Shown: positions 1-10,850 of the stretch, one piece after another
How the letters are laid out: each line of letters starts with the position of its first letter
Position numbering within the stretch: position 1 is the stretch's first letter
Assembly (NCBI GenBank): GCA_022592445.1
Contig: JABYQR010000143.1
Location: forward strand, 1 to 64,000
Reading direction: 5' to 3'
DNA length: 64,000 nucleotides
Source of the DNA: Cytidiella melzeri
Taxonomy: Eukaryota > Basidiomycota > Agaricomycetes > Polyporales > Irpicaceae
Position numbers and translations under genes: made by a program
The notes under the pieces: generated by a model
Seen by the model: the letters and a program-made list of their open reading frames with translations, nothing else
The model's database searches: none
What the model was told of the DNA's origin: nothing

Positions 1-515
1 AAACATGGTGGCAGAATACTTCCGTTCGCGGAGGTAAAATGTCCAGCAAGTCGACGCCCGGCAGGACACAGCGTTGGTCGACGCGGAGAAGCGGCGCGCG
101 CCCTTGTGCTGAAGGGGTGCCAACCGTTGCGAGCAGGTGATGAGGCGCCGTCCAAGAGTTGCACAGCGTGGCGTGATAGGAGTCTTCCTGAAACGGGGTC
201 CGCGAGTCAAGCTTCTTCTATCGTTGGTCCGACCCGCGTCCGAAACACTTGGTAGCTGGCCGGCCCATGCTCCAATGCAAAAGGGGTGTGTCTGCGAGTC
301 AGAGTTTGGTGTGAGTTCTCAGCCTTGGATGTTTCCGGCGCGTTGCTGCTCCTTGTCAAGTCCTCGGGTCCTCGGCAAACTCCTCGTGCCCGCGACACTG
401 GGAAAGTGAAGGGATTTGCCGCTCAGGATGACGCGGGCCGCGCAAATGGTGGACTGCTGCCAGGTCTCCGCGTCTAGCCGATTTCCGGGCGTATCATCGC
501 TGAAAAGGCAAGGCT
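1..515. other. Unassigned GC-rich segment at window edge
   Basis: This stretch is clearly richer in G, C and CpG than the sequence after about 515. Short open frames exist on both strands, but none resembles a family I know or has a convincing start and splice pattern. It may be the cut-off end of another repeat or of a host gene lying to the left. Confidence 0.4.
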
Positions 516-913
516 TGACAAGAAGCATCTATACACTATTATCAGCTACACCCCCAGCAATATTAGCATTAGCAGGGCTAGCAAGCAGTAATTACATTCC
601 TCAAAGGCTGAATAAAATCATACAACTTGATGCATAATTTTATTCAAAGTAGCTACTTTGATCAGTGATCATGTTACTGTAAGCAGATTGAGTGAGTGTC
701 ATAGACTAGAATATAACTTTGCAAGTAAATCTGCTTTTGTTGACAGCTTCAATAAACAACCTTGTGACTAGCCATAACCTTGACAAGTAATATGTTTGTA
801 AATATTTACTGAAGGAAGTGATTGGTATTAACTTTCATCAGTCAACTAATCTGTGATAGTCACTTTAGTAACTGATTTGATTACAAATAGCAGGAATTAC
901 CACTTTTGAAAGA

Positions 914-1095
914 GTTAAAGCACACTCTGGTTCACTGGGGAACGGCAAAGCAGATGAACTAGCAAGCCAAGGGACACAACAAGAACTAGACCCTATGATT
1001 AATCTTTAATTCCAAACAAATGGAACCTCACCGGCATGAAAGTGGCAACCATCTTGCTGTCATGGATGGCCCGGCTAGCCCTTATTTTTTGCATT
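914..1095 (+). pseudogene. LINE RNase H fragment
   Basis: The plus strand encodes a run like KAHSGSLGNGKADELASQG. This matches the end of the RNase H domain of fungal non-LTR elements, where a W-x-x-(G/A)-H-x-G-x-x-G-N-x-x-A-D motif is followed by a short LSGAKL-like segment. Here the equivalent follow-on reads close to FQTNGTSPAMKVATI. Stops interrupt the frame and no start or upstream reverse transcriptase is present, so it is a relic. It runs opposite to the large LINE further right and is not part of it. Confidence 0.55.
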
Positions 1096-1613
1096 TTACC
1101 TTTAGTTTACACCTTGCAAACCCTTTGCAAACCCCTTGCACATCTATTAAGCGCTCATATCACATGGCTTAGATGCTCTATACCGTCAATTTACTTGCTG
1201 CTGCATCACACTGGCCCAGACAGAAAGGGTTTTTGTCATCTGGTGTCCTCAGAATGGGTGCTGACGTAAAAGCCTGTTTCAGACTTTGGAAGGCCTGTTC
1301 CTGAGCACATTTCCAGATCCAGGGTTAGTCCTTTTTAGTAAGAATAGTGAGCGGTTTTGCATGTTTAGCAAAGTCATTAATGAAACGTAATTAGAAGTTG
1401 GTGAAGTCTAAGAAGGCTTGAACTTGCTTAACCTTTTCAGGTTGCAGGAACTCAGTAACTCCAGTATGTTTGGCTGGATCCATCTCAATGTGTCCGTGAG
1501 AAATGATCATGCGTAGGTATTTGATGTGATCTTTCTCAAAACAGCATTTTTCTGGTTTGGCAAACAGATTGTTCTTGTGTAGACGCTTGAGCACTTCCTG
1601 TGTGATGTGACAG

Positions 1614-2103
1614 TGTCAAAGCAAGATTGTATCGCTGATTATCGGACATCAGATCTATGGACAATGTAGATTAGATATGTAGATAGATAAGATCAGATAG
1701 TACATAGCATGTGATTCCGCCGTCCTTATGGTCACATACGATGCGATACTTGCACCTTATGGCATCGTGTTCTAGTAGTTTCCATAACTGAATAGCAGAA
1801 GTACCATGAGGCTTCTGCATGACTCATATTTCATATACCAAATGTTGGAGCTTACTAAAGGCTCAGTCAGCACCATTCAGTTATGTAGGATGCTCAGTCA
1901 GCACCATTCAGTTATGTAGGATGCTCAGTCATCGCTTACATTCTCTATTCAGTAGTATTAGCAAGCAGGACTGTGCATTACCAATCCTTACTCATATGAC
2001 ATTACTGTAGCATTAGTAATCTAGTTACAGACATGTATATATACCGCTCCTAGAGAGCAGAGAAATAAACAAGACACTTACTCCCAGAGTTAGTTGACTG
2101 ACA
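1614..2103 (+). mobile_element. Probable solo LTR inserted in the gypsy remnant
   Basis: This 490-bp block separates the two gypsy reverse transcriptase pieces. It begins TGTCA and ends TGACA, a perfect 5-bp terminal inverted repeat of the LTR type. Near its right end it has a TATATATA box followed about 25 bp later by AAATAAA, as in an LTR promoter/poly(A) region. I could not find a clean target duplication, and the disrupted gene has lost about 50 bp at the junction, so the exact ends are tentative. Confidence 0.5.
1861..1935. repeat. 31-bp direct repeat, two and a half copies
   Basis: The 31-bp unit starting GCTCAGTCAGCACCATTCAG occurs at 1861-1891 and again, identical, at 1892-1922. A third partial copy then diverges. 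It lies inside the probable solo LTR and may be a U3 repeat. Confidence 0.85.
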
Positions 2104-2365
2104 TGTCCTTCTAAGATCAAATCACTCAGAATTTCATTCATTGTGGCTTGAACTGTTGCAGGTGCGTTGCTGAAACCAAAATACATCACCTTGGCTCCAA
2201 AAAGGCCGTGGTGTGTGATGAACACTGTCTTCCATTTGTCACCCTTTCAGATGCAAATGTTGTTGTAACCCCATCTAAGATCAATCTTTGAGAAGACCTT
2301 AGTTGGGCTTGACACATTGGTTAGATTGTTGATGCGGGTTTACAGCTTATTGAAATCTAAAGTGT

Positions 2366-3130
2366 TCTGGGCATGTTAGTTACAAAAGCTGTTTTAAGTA
2401 ATGAGTTACCTAAAATACTCAACAAACAAGTATTGTGCGCAAGGTAGTAATGAAAGCTGTTCTCAATAAAAATACTTATAAATTCAAGTGTTCAAGGCAG
2501 GTTAGTAAGAAAAGTTGTGACTGGTAAGAAACTCATACAACTCAGTGTTCTGGGTAAATTAAGACATAAAAATTGTTATCAGTCACAACATTCCTTGAAA
2601 AAATAAAGATCAAGAATTAATTGAGATCAAGTATTCTGTGCATGTTAGTAGTGAAAGCTGTTACCAGTAACAAGATTACTTAGAAATTCAATACTATTAT
2701 TCTGGGCAAGTTAGTCACAGAAGTTATTACCTGTATTAAAATTACTTATACAAGTGATATTTCCTGGCAAATTAGAAACAAAGGCTGTTACCAGCATCAA
2801 AGTTACTTGTAAAGGTAAGGGTTCACAACCACTTTGAGAAGTAATTAGCATGGGAAAGTGAGCAACAATAGCTCTTGCCAGTCACAAAAGGTTTTCTCCA
2901 AAACAAAATCATACTCATACATGTAAGTACTCTAGACTTGTTAGTCACAAAAGTTGAACTTGTTGCTAGTAATATATAACAGGGGTGGTCTAGGCAGGTC
3001 AATTGTGACAGTGAGCATTCCAGATAAGGCAAAATGGGGACTGTTTACCAGTAGCAACATTATCTTTGCAGTCAGGCCTTCCAGTACAAGCTACCGACAG
3101 AAGATACTGCAAGCAATCCAGCTAGTCATA
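2366..3130. repeat. Degenerate tandem-repeat field, about 55-65 bp period
   Basis: The region is built from diverged copies of a unit resembling TTCTGGGCAAGTTAGTCACA, then AAAGCTGTTACCAGTAACAA, then ATTACTTA plus a short spacer. Recognisable copies begin near 2366, 2432, 2488, 2543, 2631, 2699 and 2759, with weaker ones to about 3130. A similar piece occurs near 11,630-11,700. There is no open frame consistent with the repeats. Origin is unknown; it could be an expanded internal part of an old LTR element. Confidence 0.6.
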
Positions 3131-3462
3131 AGATTATCACTAATAAGAAAAGGTTGTCTATGAGAGTGTGTACTATCAGGAGTGTTACTTATGACTGGAG
3201 AAGTTCATTTCCAAGCTTACTACAGTTTTTGACTGCGACTGCAACAGACATTGTAGGCAACTGTGAGCACATTTTTAATGTAATGGTATTTTCTTGGTGC
3301 CATGAATCACAACAAGGGGATGTTAACAAACATGCTAAGTTTCCACACAACTCTTCTTGCTATGCTGCACATATGTCCTTATCTCACTTCCTCAATGCCT
3401 ATTTGAGCAAAGTGTAGTTATCTAAGTGAATATAAGACAATGATTTACTCTTTGATGGATCA

Positions 3463-3472
3463 AATCTGCCCC
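3463..3472. repeat. Left target-site duplication of the LINE
   Basis: AATCTGCCCC here, directly before an 11-T run, recurs at 9973-9982. The match extends to 12 bases if the first two Ts are counted. Confidence 0.75.
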
Positions 3473-4019
3473 TTTTTTTTTTTCCTCCTTGTTTATTGTC
3501 CTCGAGGGCAGCGCCCTATGGTAGACAAAGTACATCCGTGCTACTGTTACTGGGAAGAGATTTCGTGTCTAAAGAGCAATCTGATACATGACGTGAGGGG
3601 CAGTTTAATACCCAAGACGTGTGGTGGAGGGATTTTGGCATTACTATGGGGTAAGTTATGAATCGTGAGAGGATAAACAAAGTGCGCCTGGTGACTCGAG
3701 AGGCTCCGCCGACTTAACGGTAGAGGCTGGGATCTAAACCTGCTACCCTTCGCTGGTGGACGCTGGTCCCCTGGGCAGTTGCCTCTTGCGGTAGCAGGAA
3801 TCCGGGTTGCGGTCCTCCACTCCCCGTCAAAACTCCCCCAGCCTCTGAGCTTCAGGTCGCGCGAGAGAACATGAAGGTGGGGTCTTTCCCCAAATTTGCT
3901 TCCTTGCGATGCCTCGTCGTGTCATGTTTTTATCTGAGTAGTCCCTCATCAATTCTGTGCTCGTGCTGTTACTAATGGTACTTCTCTTTGGTGGCGTTCC
4001 TGCTCCTTCCTCCTCTCTG

Positions 4020-7000
4020 CTAAGTCCGCTCAGCATTTCTCCCTGCTGCACCTCCGTTCCCCTTCTTTTTCTTCGTCGGTAGCTCCTTCGGAAGAGACAG
4101 TGTTCCTAGGGCGCGCGTGAAGCGACCTGTAGCGTGGATGTATCGGAAAAGCGGCCGGATGGTTCGCGCGTTGCTGAGTAAGTTCGGGATGGAGCGAGCA
4201 GGGCGTCCCAGTTCGTATGCTAGGGAGTCTCGGTGTCGCTCGTATGCAGGGCAATGTAAAAGGAAGTGTTCTACTGTTTCAGGGTACATTTCGCAGGCTG
4301 GGCACATTGGGGATGTTGCCTTTCCGATGCGTTGTAGGTGGCAGCGAAGTGGGGCGTGTCCTGTCCGTAGCTGAAAGAGGAGAGCTGCGTGACATCTAGG
4401 TAAGGCTGAAATGAGGTCAGCAAAGCAGTCTGAAGGGAGAGTTGGGTCTATTCTGCTTATGCGTGGGTATTGTGGGGATGCAGTCCATAATCGCCTTGCC
4501 GTCTCCTTCACTTCTGCCGCCTTGAGCTGCCTGAGCTTGGATGCGCTTAGCGGGAGGGCCTTGCGGAGCAGTTTGGGTATCAGGGATGCGTCCGAGGTGT
4601 TGCCATGTGCTGCTTCTTTCGCCTGTTCGTCCGCTACCTCGTTCCCTTCTACCCCGCAGTGCCCTGGCACCCAGCAAATTGTGAGTTTAAGGTCTTCCTG
4701 CTTCGCCAGTAGCTTCCTGGCCATTTGGTGTACCTCGTCGAGCAGGTAATGGGCAGGTCCAGATTCCGCTGACCTCGAAGCCAAGATAGCTGCCTTGTTG
4801 TCCAGTGCGATGAAGGCTCTTCCCTCTGCTCGTGTTCTGATGGAATTAAGCAAGTGTAGGCCTAGAAGGATCCCAACCAGTTCCGCCTCGTACACTGTGT
4901 GCTGGTCCGAGGTCCCTAAGTAGTGCCGTAGTATTTTCCTTGTTGTGCGATGTTTGCCCTTGGTGTATGGTATCGCGGCCGCGCCTACCCCGCCGTCAAT
5001 GTCTGAGCCGTCTGAGTAAACGTGGTACGTAGCTCATTGCCTCCAGGCCTTATCCCTCTTTTCCGCCTCTTTCTTTTCTCCCTTGATTTCCGTCGCAAAG
5101 TTCGGTCTCCAGTAGGGCGAGAAGCGTACGGGCGCAATCTTTTCCACTTCTTTTGGGTCTAGGCTGTAGCAATGTATGAGGTCGTGAATAGGAGAGCGGT
5201 GTTTCTTCACGTATGAGCGTCTCGCCTGCGAAATCATTTTTGTGAGTGGGTGTGAGTCCGGTAAAGTGCAGAGACGTAACGCAGCTCTGTGGCATAGCTT
5301 GTCTATGGTCAGTTGCATGGGGAGCAGGTTTGCGTGCGCTTCCATCACGTCCGTTGCCGTTGTTCTCATTGCTCCAGTGATCATAATGGCTGCTTGTCGT
5401 TGTAGCTGCTCGAGACGTCTGATGTGCCCGAGGGAGCCTCTCGCGTTTTGGCAACTGGAGTTCACAAGTGGGGGGGCTAGGAAAATGTCCGCAGCATATA
5501 GCACGCTTGGTATCACCACTGTTTGGTATAACTTCTTGGCCATCGCCGCTGAGACTCCCCTCTTAGAGTTCGACATGCGCTTGAAGAGTGCTAGCCACTG
5601 TTGGCCTTTCCCTACCGCTCTCGCGGCCTGTTCTGTCCAACGAAGCTGGTGATCTGTGAGAACTCCTAAGAACAGATGTGACTCAGCTGGTTGTATTGTT
5701 GTGGTGCCTAGATCCAGTGCAGGTCCGAGGTCGCTCGCGTTGCGACGGCAGTTTAGGAGTCCGAATTTCTCAAGGGAGAACTGTGTGTTGTGGGTGTCCG
5801 CCCATTCGAAAGCGCCCCCAGCTCTCGTCATGTAATCCCGCAGTTTCTCGTGTGTCTCCCAAAAGCTTTCCCCCACTGCTACCACCGCTACATCGTCTAT
5901 GTTACCTGTTGCGTGTTGACCTCGAGAGGGGTCTGCCGCATCAATGTTGTCCGAGTTATAAATTTGGTATGAGATAACAGACGTAGGGCATCCTTGGTCT
6001 AATCCGCCGGCGATGTTGAGGGGAGGGGAGACGTAGTTGTCGAAACAGAGCACTACCTTCCTGCTGGTCATTTTACGTCTCATCCATTCCACTATTTCCT
6101 GCGGGAATCCTCTCATTCTCATGTCGTGGAAAAGCTGTGCCGGTGTGACACTAGGGAAGGCCGCCTTGTTATCTAGGAAGAGGATGGAGGCGTACTGTCC
6201 TTTCTGCCATGCTGCCTTGATGATTGAAACTACGTAATGTGGGGAGTCTGTTGTAGTACGACCTGGTCGACCAAGGAAATGACTGTTGGAAATGAGGGAG
6301 AGGGACTCAGCTTTTCTCGTAATAACCTGGGTGACGCACGCCGCTAGTATTTTGGCTACGCAGGGTAGGAGGGCGATTGGGCGGTATGCGTTCGGCAGAG
6401 TGTAGTCCTTCTTTCCTGGTTTCCTTAGTACAATCGTGCGCGCAGTTTTCCACTCCTCTGGGTACACGCTCAGCGTAAAAGTGGCCCCAAAGATGCGATG
6501 GAGAACGGGGAGAAGGGTGCCTTGTAACGCTTCAGGGACAGGAGTACGGATTGGACTAGGGCTCTCGAGATGCCGGCGAACTTGAATGCTGGGGCAGGGT
6601 ATGCATGGGCGCCCGTAGGATTTGGGTCGGGACCTGGGCTTGGAAAAAAGGTTTTCCTCAGTACCTCGCATTTCTCGTCGTTTGTCTCCGCCAGCCGTGG
6701 GCGCTGGAGGTGGTCGCTGAACTGCAGGTGAGGGATACGCGCCTTGCTTCCATCCGTCTGTCCTCCTTTAACGTACTTGTTGAAGTTCCACACCGTGTCT
6801 GCTTTGATGTCCTCCAGGTACGCGTGCCAGTGCTCTGTTTTCGCTTTCGATATCTCGCCTTGGTACCTGTTGCGCACCCTGCAGTATTCCTTGTGTGCTG
6901 GGTGCTGCGGGGCGGCATGAAACTGATATGACACTCTAGCCAATTTTCTCACCTGATCGCGTTGCTTTGATAGTTCTTTAGTCCACCATCGTTTTGCGAG

Positions 7001-8005
7001 TGGGTAAGGCTTGGTGCGGGGTACTACTGCTTCGCGCGTGGTCTGTAGACACGTCATTAGCTCGCTGAGGACTTTATGGAAGTCGTCCGTAGTTCTGATG
7101 CGCTTATCCGGAATGTCTCTCTCCCCCATCTCCTTGATAAGTCTACCCCTGAATTCGTCCCAGTCTGTCTCTCTCCAGTTCCATCGTGGTTTGGGGTTGA
7201 CTCGCTCTGCTTTGATGCTCAGCTCCGTTCCAATCGGGTAATGGTCTGTGTGTGGTGGCTTGAAGTGAGGGAAGGTCTGCGTGCGTAAGATGTACTCAGC
7301 TAGTTCAGGCGTCGCGAAGACGTTGTCCGGCCGTGTGTGGTTCCCTGTGCCGCGTGCCACTAGTGTAGGTATTTGTCCTGGGAGGATCTGTTCCATCTCG
7401 TGTCTGGCGAGTATTTCCAAGAGTGGTACGGCTGCGTCAAGGTATGCCTGAGTGGTGAGGTGGGTGTTCCCGCTGAGCTCCCACATGGGGTGATGACGGT
7501 TGAAGTCTCCTGCCCATAGGACATGCGTCGTCTGGCCTTCGCGTCTATTACAACTCCGTCTTTTGTTCTCTCCTGCTAACTGGCTCAGCTTCCTCACGAT
7601 CAGGTGGTTGGTGTCGTCGGTTTTTTGGTCGTTATAAATGTTAATGATGAGGATGAGACCTATGTGCGTGCGAAGTCGGATTATAACCGCATCCGGTGTG
7701 TCCAGCGCGATCTGTTCCCATGTATCTGTGCTGAGGCGAGTGCTGACGAGCGTTAGTGCTCGCGTGGTTTTACCTTTGTCTTTCCAGTCGTGGTGCCTCG
7801 TGGGATATACTACCCTCCAAGAGTGTGAGGCGGAAGTGAGCGTGGATCCAGGCTGCATGTAGGGTTCTTGTGTTAGCATAATGTCGCAATTGCCGATCGA
7901 TATAGTGTGAAGAAATGCCTGCTGCGCTATGTTTGACTTTGCAAGGTTGATCTGCCAGACACGGAGCATGTCCGCGTGAAGTTGTTGCTGGGTTGTACTA
8001 TTCAT
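4020..8005 (-). pseudogene. LINE ORF2: endonuclease - reverse transcriptase - RNase H
   Basis: ORF2 begins at ATG 8005, overlapping the ORF1 stop as ATGA. Residues about 1-260 are an apurinic-type endonuclease, with LTQEPY, WAGDFNRHHPMWE and a terminal HTDHYPI motif. The reverse transcriptase follows, with AYRPIALL, DNKAAFPSV, GLDQGCPTS and a catalytic box read as NIDD where most relatives have Y/F-x-D-D. RNase H lies at about 5,020-4,600 with YSDGS, YEAEL, ALDNKAA and EVADEQA supplying D-E-D-D, followed by an HxxCxxxxxC-like cysteine region (CPACEMYPETVEHFLLHC). The frame breaks near 6,530, where a short conserved stretch is also missing. A single in-frame TGA at 5034-5036 separates reverse transcriptase from RNase H. 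The element would need ORF2 supplied in trans. Confidence 0.85.
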
Positions 8006-9815
8006 GGTGGAGGCATGGGTATGCTGTTACTTCCTGTGGCACGAGGGGCGGTGGGGTGGGTGGGCGGGGCGAGCTGAGGGTGCTGTGAACGTCGCTGCGT
8101 TTGTGACGCTCTCTGATCCTGGAATGGGAGTGTAGTCTGTGTGTAACGTGTTGGTTGTAAAGTACTCATCTGTCTTTGTGTCGCCTGAAAGGAGCTGCCT
8201 CTCCGGTTGTATACCTCTGTCCACTCGTCATCCAAGCCTATGTCGCCCCTTCTCATCCTTTCCCTGTCTCCTTCGCGCTCTCTCGTGTGCTCGAATGGCT
8301 CGTCTGACCACCTGATTGGTGCTCGGTCGTCTCCTCTCTGATACGCTCCTGTTGGTCTGGGACTGGGTAGCTGAGGTGTTTCTGTTTTCGTAGTGTCGTT
8401 AACTGTTTCCCAAGAGGAGGGGTCGGAAGTGGTGGGGAAGAATCTGTACTTAGCTTCTGGTATCCTGACATATAGTTCTCTCCTCTTCGCCAGGAAGGTT
8501 GGGCAAGTGCAGTCCCACGCTGCGTGCCCGCTTTGTTTGCAGTTTACGCAGAAGTAGCTGGCTGTGTCAGTGGTGGTGCAGGCTTGGGTGGGATGTGTTA
8601 TGCTTCCACAGTTACCGCACGTGTCGTGGATTGCTTTGCATTCCGCAGCCAGGTGTCTCGTGCCGATAGTCTGACATTTTAGGCAGCGTCTGGGCTCGGG
8701 CAAGTTCTTCCTTGCCCTCAAGGACTTACCGCAAACTGTGATACCGTTCCTGATGAGGCGGTTTGCCGCCTCTGGTGTTGAAATCTGGAGTGAGAGGAGG
8801 ACGGTCCTCTGCAATGGTGCACGCTTCTCTGGGAGTTTGATCCATTGTGTCTCTACTACCGTACCTTCCTCCAGTTTGTTGTGTTCCTCTAGGTGTCTGA
8901 TCGCGGTTCGATCCTGCGTAGTGAAGTGTATCGGTGCAAAGTCGACCAAAACCTGATATGTCCTGTTTTTAATCGCTGTGTCACCTCCCCCCCCCCAAAG
9001 TGACGTAGGAACTCAGCTCTGTTTTCCGTCGTGCTGGCCCATTTCACACTCTCCGCCGAGTTCATTTCATACATGAGACCGCCGTTTGCGAGCTGTCGTA
9101 GCCCTTTGAACTTTACGTACTCCGGAGCCTTCATCAACTGGAGAGCCAGGTTTGCTTTCTTCAGCAGTACCTCCTCTGTTAAAAGTTTGTCAGCCTCGTT
9201 TGTCTTGTATCCATCTATGATTATTTGCTTAGCTCTGGTCTCTGCTCTCGCTATTGTGCTGGCATGTGCAGGGGGGAGGGTGGTGTTGTTCGCTATCGCT
9301 GCCGCCTGTGCATAGGAGATTGGAGTCACGCGTGAGGAGAGCTGGTTGGTCTGTTCTTGGAGCGATTTGGAAGCCTGAGCAATGTCCGATATGTTCGAGG
9401 CGAGTTCGCTTTGCTTGTCTGCCAGAGATGTCGTGGTGGTCGTTACTTTTTCTATCGTGCCGTTCAGCTTGTTCGTGCTGTTGTCAATCCGCTGGATGGT
9501 CCTCTCCAAGTTCTCTTGGACCGTCTTTGCGATGAAATGCGCCTGGTAGTCTAACTCGATGGCCTTTGCGTACTCCGCTAGCGCTGCTATGCACTTCTTG
9601 GCTGTTGCTGACTTGGTGCTCCGAGCGATGTGTAGGAGAGCCAAGGTCAGACCTTCTGTCATTGGTGGGCCATCTGGTATTAAGGTTTGTTTCGTCAGAT
9701 AGAGGTGGGCTTCTTCGAAAGACAGAGGTGAGAGGCAGGAGTCGTCTGGCTCGGGTGTTGCCGCGCTCGAACGTCTGGGTTGCGACCCGCGAGTCGTTAC
9801 CCCCGTCTTGCTCAT
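8002..9815 (-). pseudogene. LINE ORF1, gag-like zinc-knuckle protein (frameshifted)
   Basis: Starts at ATG 9815. The first half is a helical, probably coiled-coil region (about residues 80-170). After a frame change at a run of ten Gs (C run 8987-8996 on the plus strand) the second half continues in another frame and carries three zinc knuckles: CLKCQTIGTRHLAAEC (longer spacing), CGNCGSITHPTQAC and CVNCKQSGHAAWDC, the last two being canonical CX2CX4HX4C. A serine/threonine/proline-rich tail ends at 8002. The knuckles indicate nucleic-acid binding, and the protein should coat the LINE RNA. The homopolymer could be a true mutation, a read error or a slippage site. Confidence 0.8.
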
Positions 9816-9972
9816 AATGTCCCCCAGTTCTCTCTCACTAATTCTAATGTCTATGTAATGTACGAGTAATGTTCTTTAAGGTGGAAAAAGAGTCTCTGTA
9901 TCGTCCGTGGATTCGCCAGGAGGGATTCCCAACCATGGGAATTTTGTTGCCAGTGAAGGTCAGAAGCCGTCC

Positions 9973-9982
9973 AATCTGCCCC
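9973..9982. repeat. Right target-site duplication of the LINE
   Basis: AATCTGCCCC, identical to 3463-3472. It fixes the LINE 5' end at 9972 and shows insertion by target-primed reverse transcription. Confidence 0.75.
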
Positions 9983-10216
9983 TTGATCTGTCTGCCAATA
10001 CAAATGAAGCAGTAGATACAGCTTGATAAGTTCAGGAATTGTACTTGCCGCATGCCTGCCCCGCTACTACTACTCAAACGGATGCATTTGGTGGAAAACA
10101 AGGGGGATAGATTGTAGCTATTGAGTTATAAACAAATGTATGCTTCACAATTAGAAAGAGTGTTGGAGAGCAATTAGAGCTTGGTGCTTGAAATCTTTTA
10201 CAGGGATACAAGTGGC
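9983..10216. other. Island DNA between LINE and solo LTR
   Basis: AT-rich island sequence that was contiguous with 3462 before the LINE landed. A minus-strand open stretch (about 10,101-9,983) runs into the LINE boundary, but I do not recognise its product. Confidence 0.4.
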
Positions 10217-10221
10217 CCAAG

Positions 10222-10845
10222 TGTAACAGTAAGGTTACTACTCACCAAGTAAGTTGATCAACTTGTGGGAGAGGTGTGGTGAGCAAAGTACTGTGAGGTA
10301 CTGAGTAGTCCTAGTTCAACAGAGTGGATAAGACTAAGGAGATATGCCCTCAGGAGTGCCTTTATATATACATGAAGGGGAGGACCCCAGGTACTACCAC
10401 AAGACCCCTAATACCTACATGAGTAAGCGAAGTAATCTACCTTACTAAGCATGCCCTATGCCCTAGTGGTGCCACTTCACTAATCAACCAATAGCAATTG
10501 TCCCCATGACCTGACCCCATGACCCAGTTCCAAGGCTAAACTTGTTCTAGCTCATTTTAAGACAAGGCTAGACTTTTTCAGAAGGTTCTAGGAACTATGA
10601 CATCATAGTTCCAGCATGTTCCGCAAGGTTCCAGAGAGTTCTATCATGTGATACACAGATAAAGAAAGGAGTGCATCAGCGCATCAATTGATAGAAACTG
10701 AAATAAGTGCCATATAAATGCTGGATAAGTGCTGGATAAGTACCTAAATAGGTGCTGGATAAGTGCTGGATAAGCACCTAAATAATCCCATCAATACCAT
10801 TGCCTGTTAAGGCAAGTCTTGTAGAAACATTGAAAATCTGTGACA
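10222..10845 (-). mobile_element. Solo LTR, family A, copy 1
   Basis: A 624-bp LTR reading TGTCACAG...CTGTTACA on the minus strand, flanked by a perfect 5-bp duplication CCAAG (10217-10221 and 10846-10850). It contains a TATA element (TATATATA near 10,361-10,371) and short repeats of a GGATAAGTGCT type. No internal element sequence is left, so it arose by LTR-LTR recombination. It is homologous along its length to 12519-13243 in the opposite orientation. Confidence 0.9.
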
Positions 10846-10850
10846 CCAAG

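Larger units (their letters stand above)
1391..2360 (-). pseudogene. Ty3/gypsy reverse transcriptase remnant, split
   Basis: Two minus-strand pieces match consecutive parts of a chromovirus-type reverse transcriptase. The first (about 2,360-2,104) reads through a region like SKIDLRWGYNN and VMYFGFSNAPATVQATMNE up to GHV. The second (about 1,612-1,391) resumes with HITQEVLKRLHKNNLFAKPE and ends at QVQAFLDFTNF. The YLDD-type catalytic stretch expected between them is missing and about 490 bp of unrelated DNA is present instead. Stops occur in the upstream part. No protease, RNase H or integrase was found nearby, so this is a fragment of a dead element. Confidence 0.75.
515..3462. repeat. AT-rich, CpG-depleted repeat island (left part)
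   Basis: Base composition shifts abruptly near 515 to AT-rich DNA in which CpG is nearly absent for long runs. All recognisable coding traces inside it are broken transposon pieces. The same kind of DNA resumes to the right of the LINE, from about 9,983 to 15,700, so the LINE appears to have landed inside one larger island. The CpG loss suggests cytosine methylation followed by deamination; that cause is inferred. Confidence 0.7.
3473..9972 (-). mobile_element. Non-LTR retrotransposon (LINE, Tad1-like), full length but mutated
   Basis: On the minus strand this is a complete two-ORF LINE: a 157-bp 5' leader, ORF1 with three zinc knuckles, ORF2 with endonuclease, reverse transcriptase and RNase H, a 3' UTR of about 540 bp and an A11 tail (T run 3473-3483). 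The ends are fixed by the 10-12 bp duplication AATCTGCCCC(TT) on both sides. Domain order and the fused RNase H fit the Tad1/I-like group common in fungi; the clade is inferred and not computed. ORF1 has a frameshift, and ORF2 has a frameshift with a probable small deletion plus a stop, so this copy is not autonomous. Confidence 0.85.

Noticed and set aside
3660..3840. Possible tRNA or other small RNA in the LINE 3' region
   Set aside because: GC-rich stem-like segments exist, but I could not fold a cloverleaf or find A and B box spacing.
8000..9815. Plus-strand frames of 70-95 codons over the LINE
   Set aside because: They mirror the coding frames of ORF1 and have no independent protein features.
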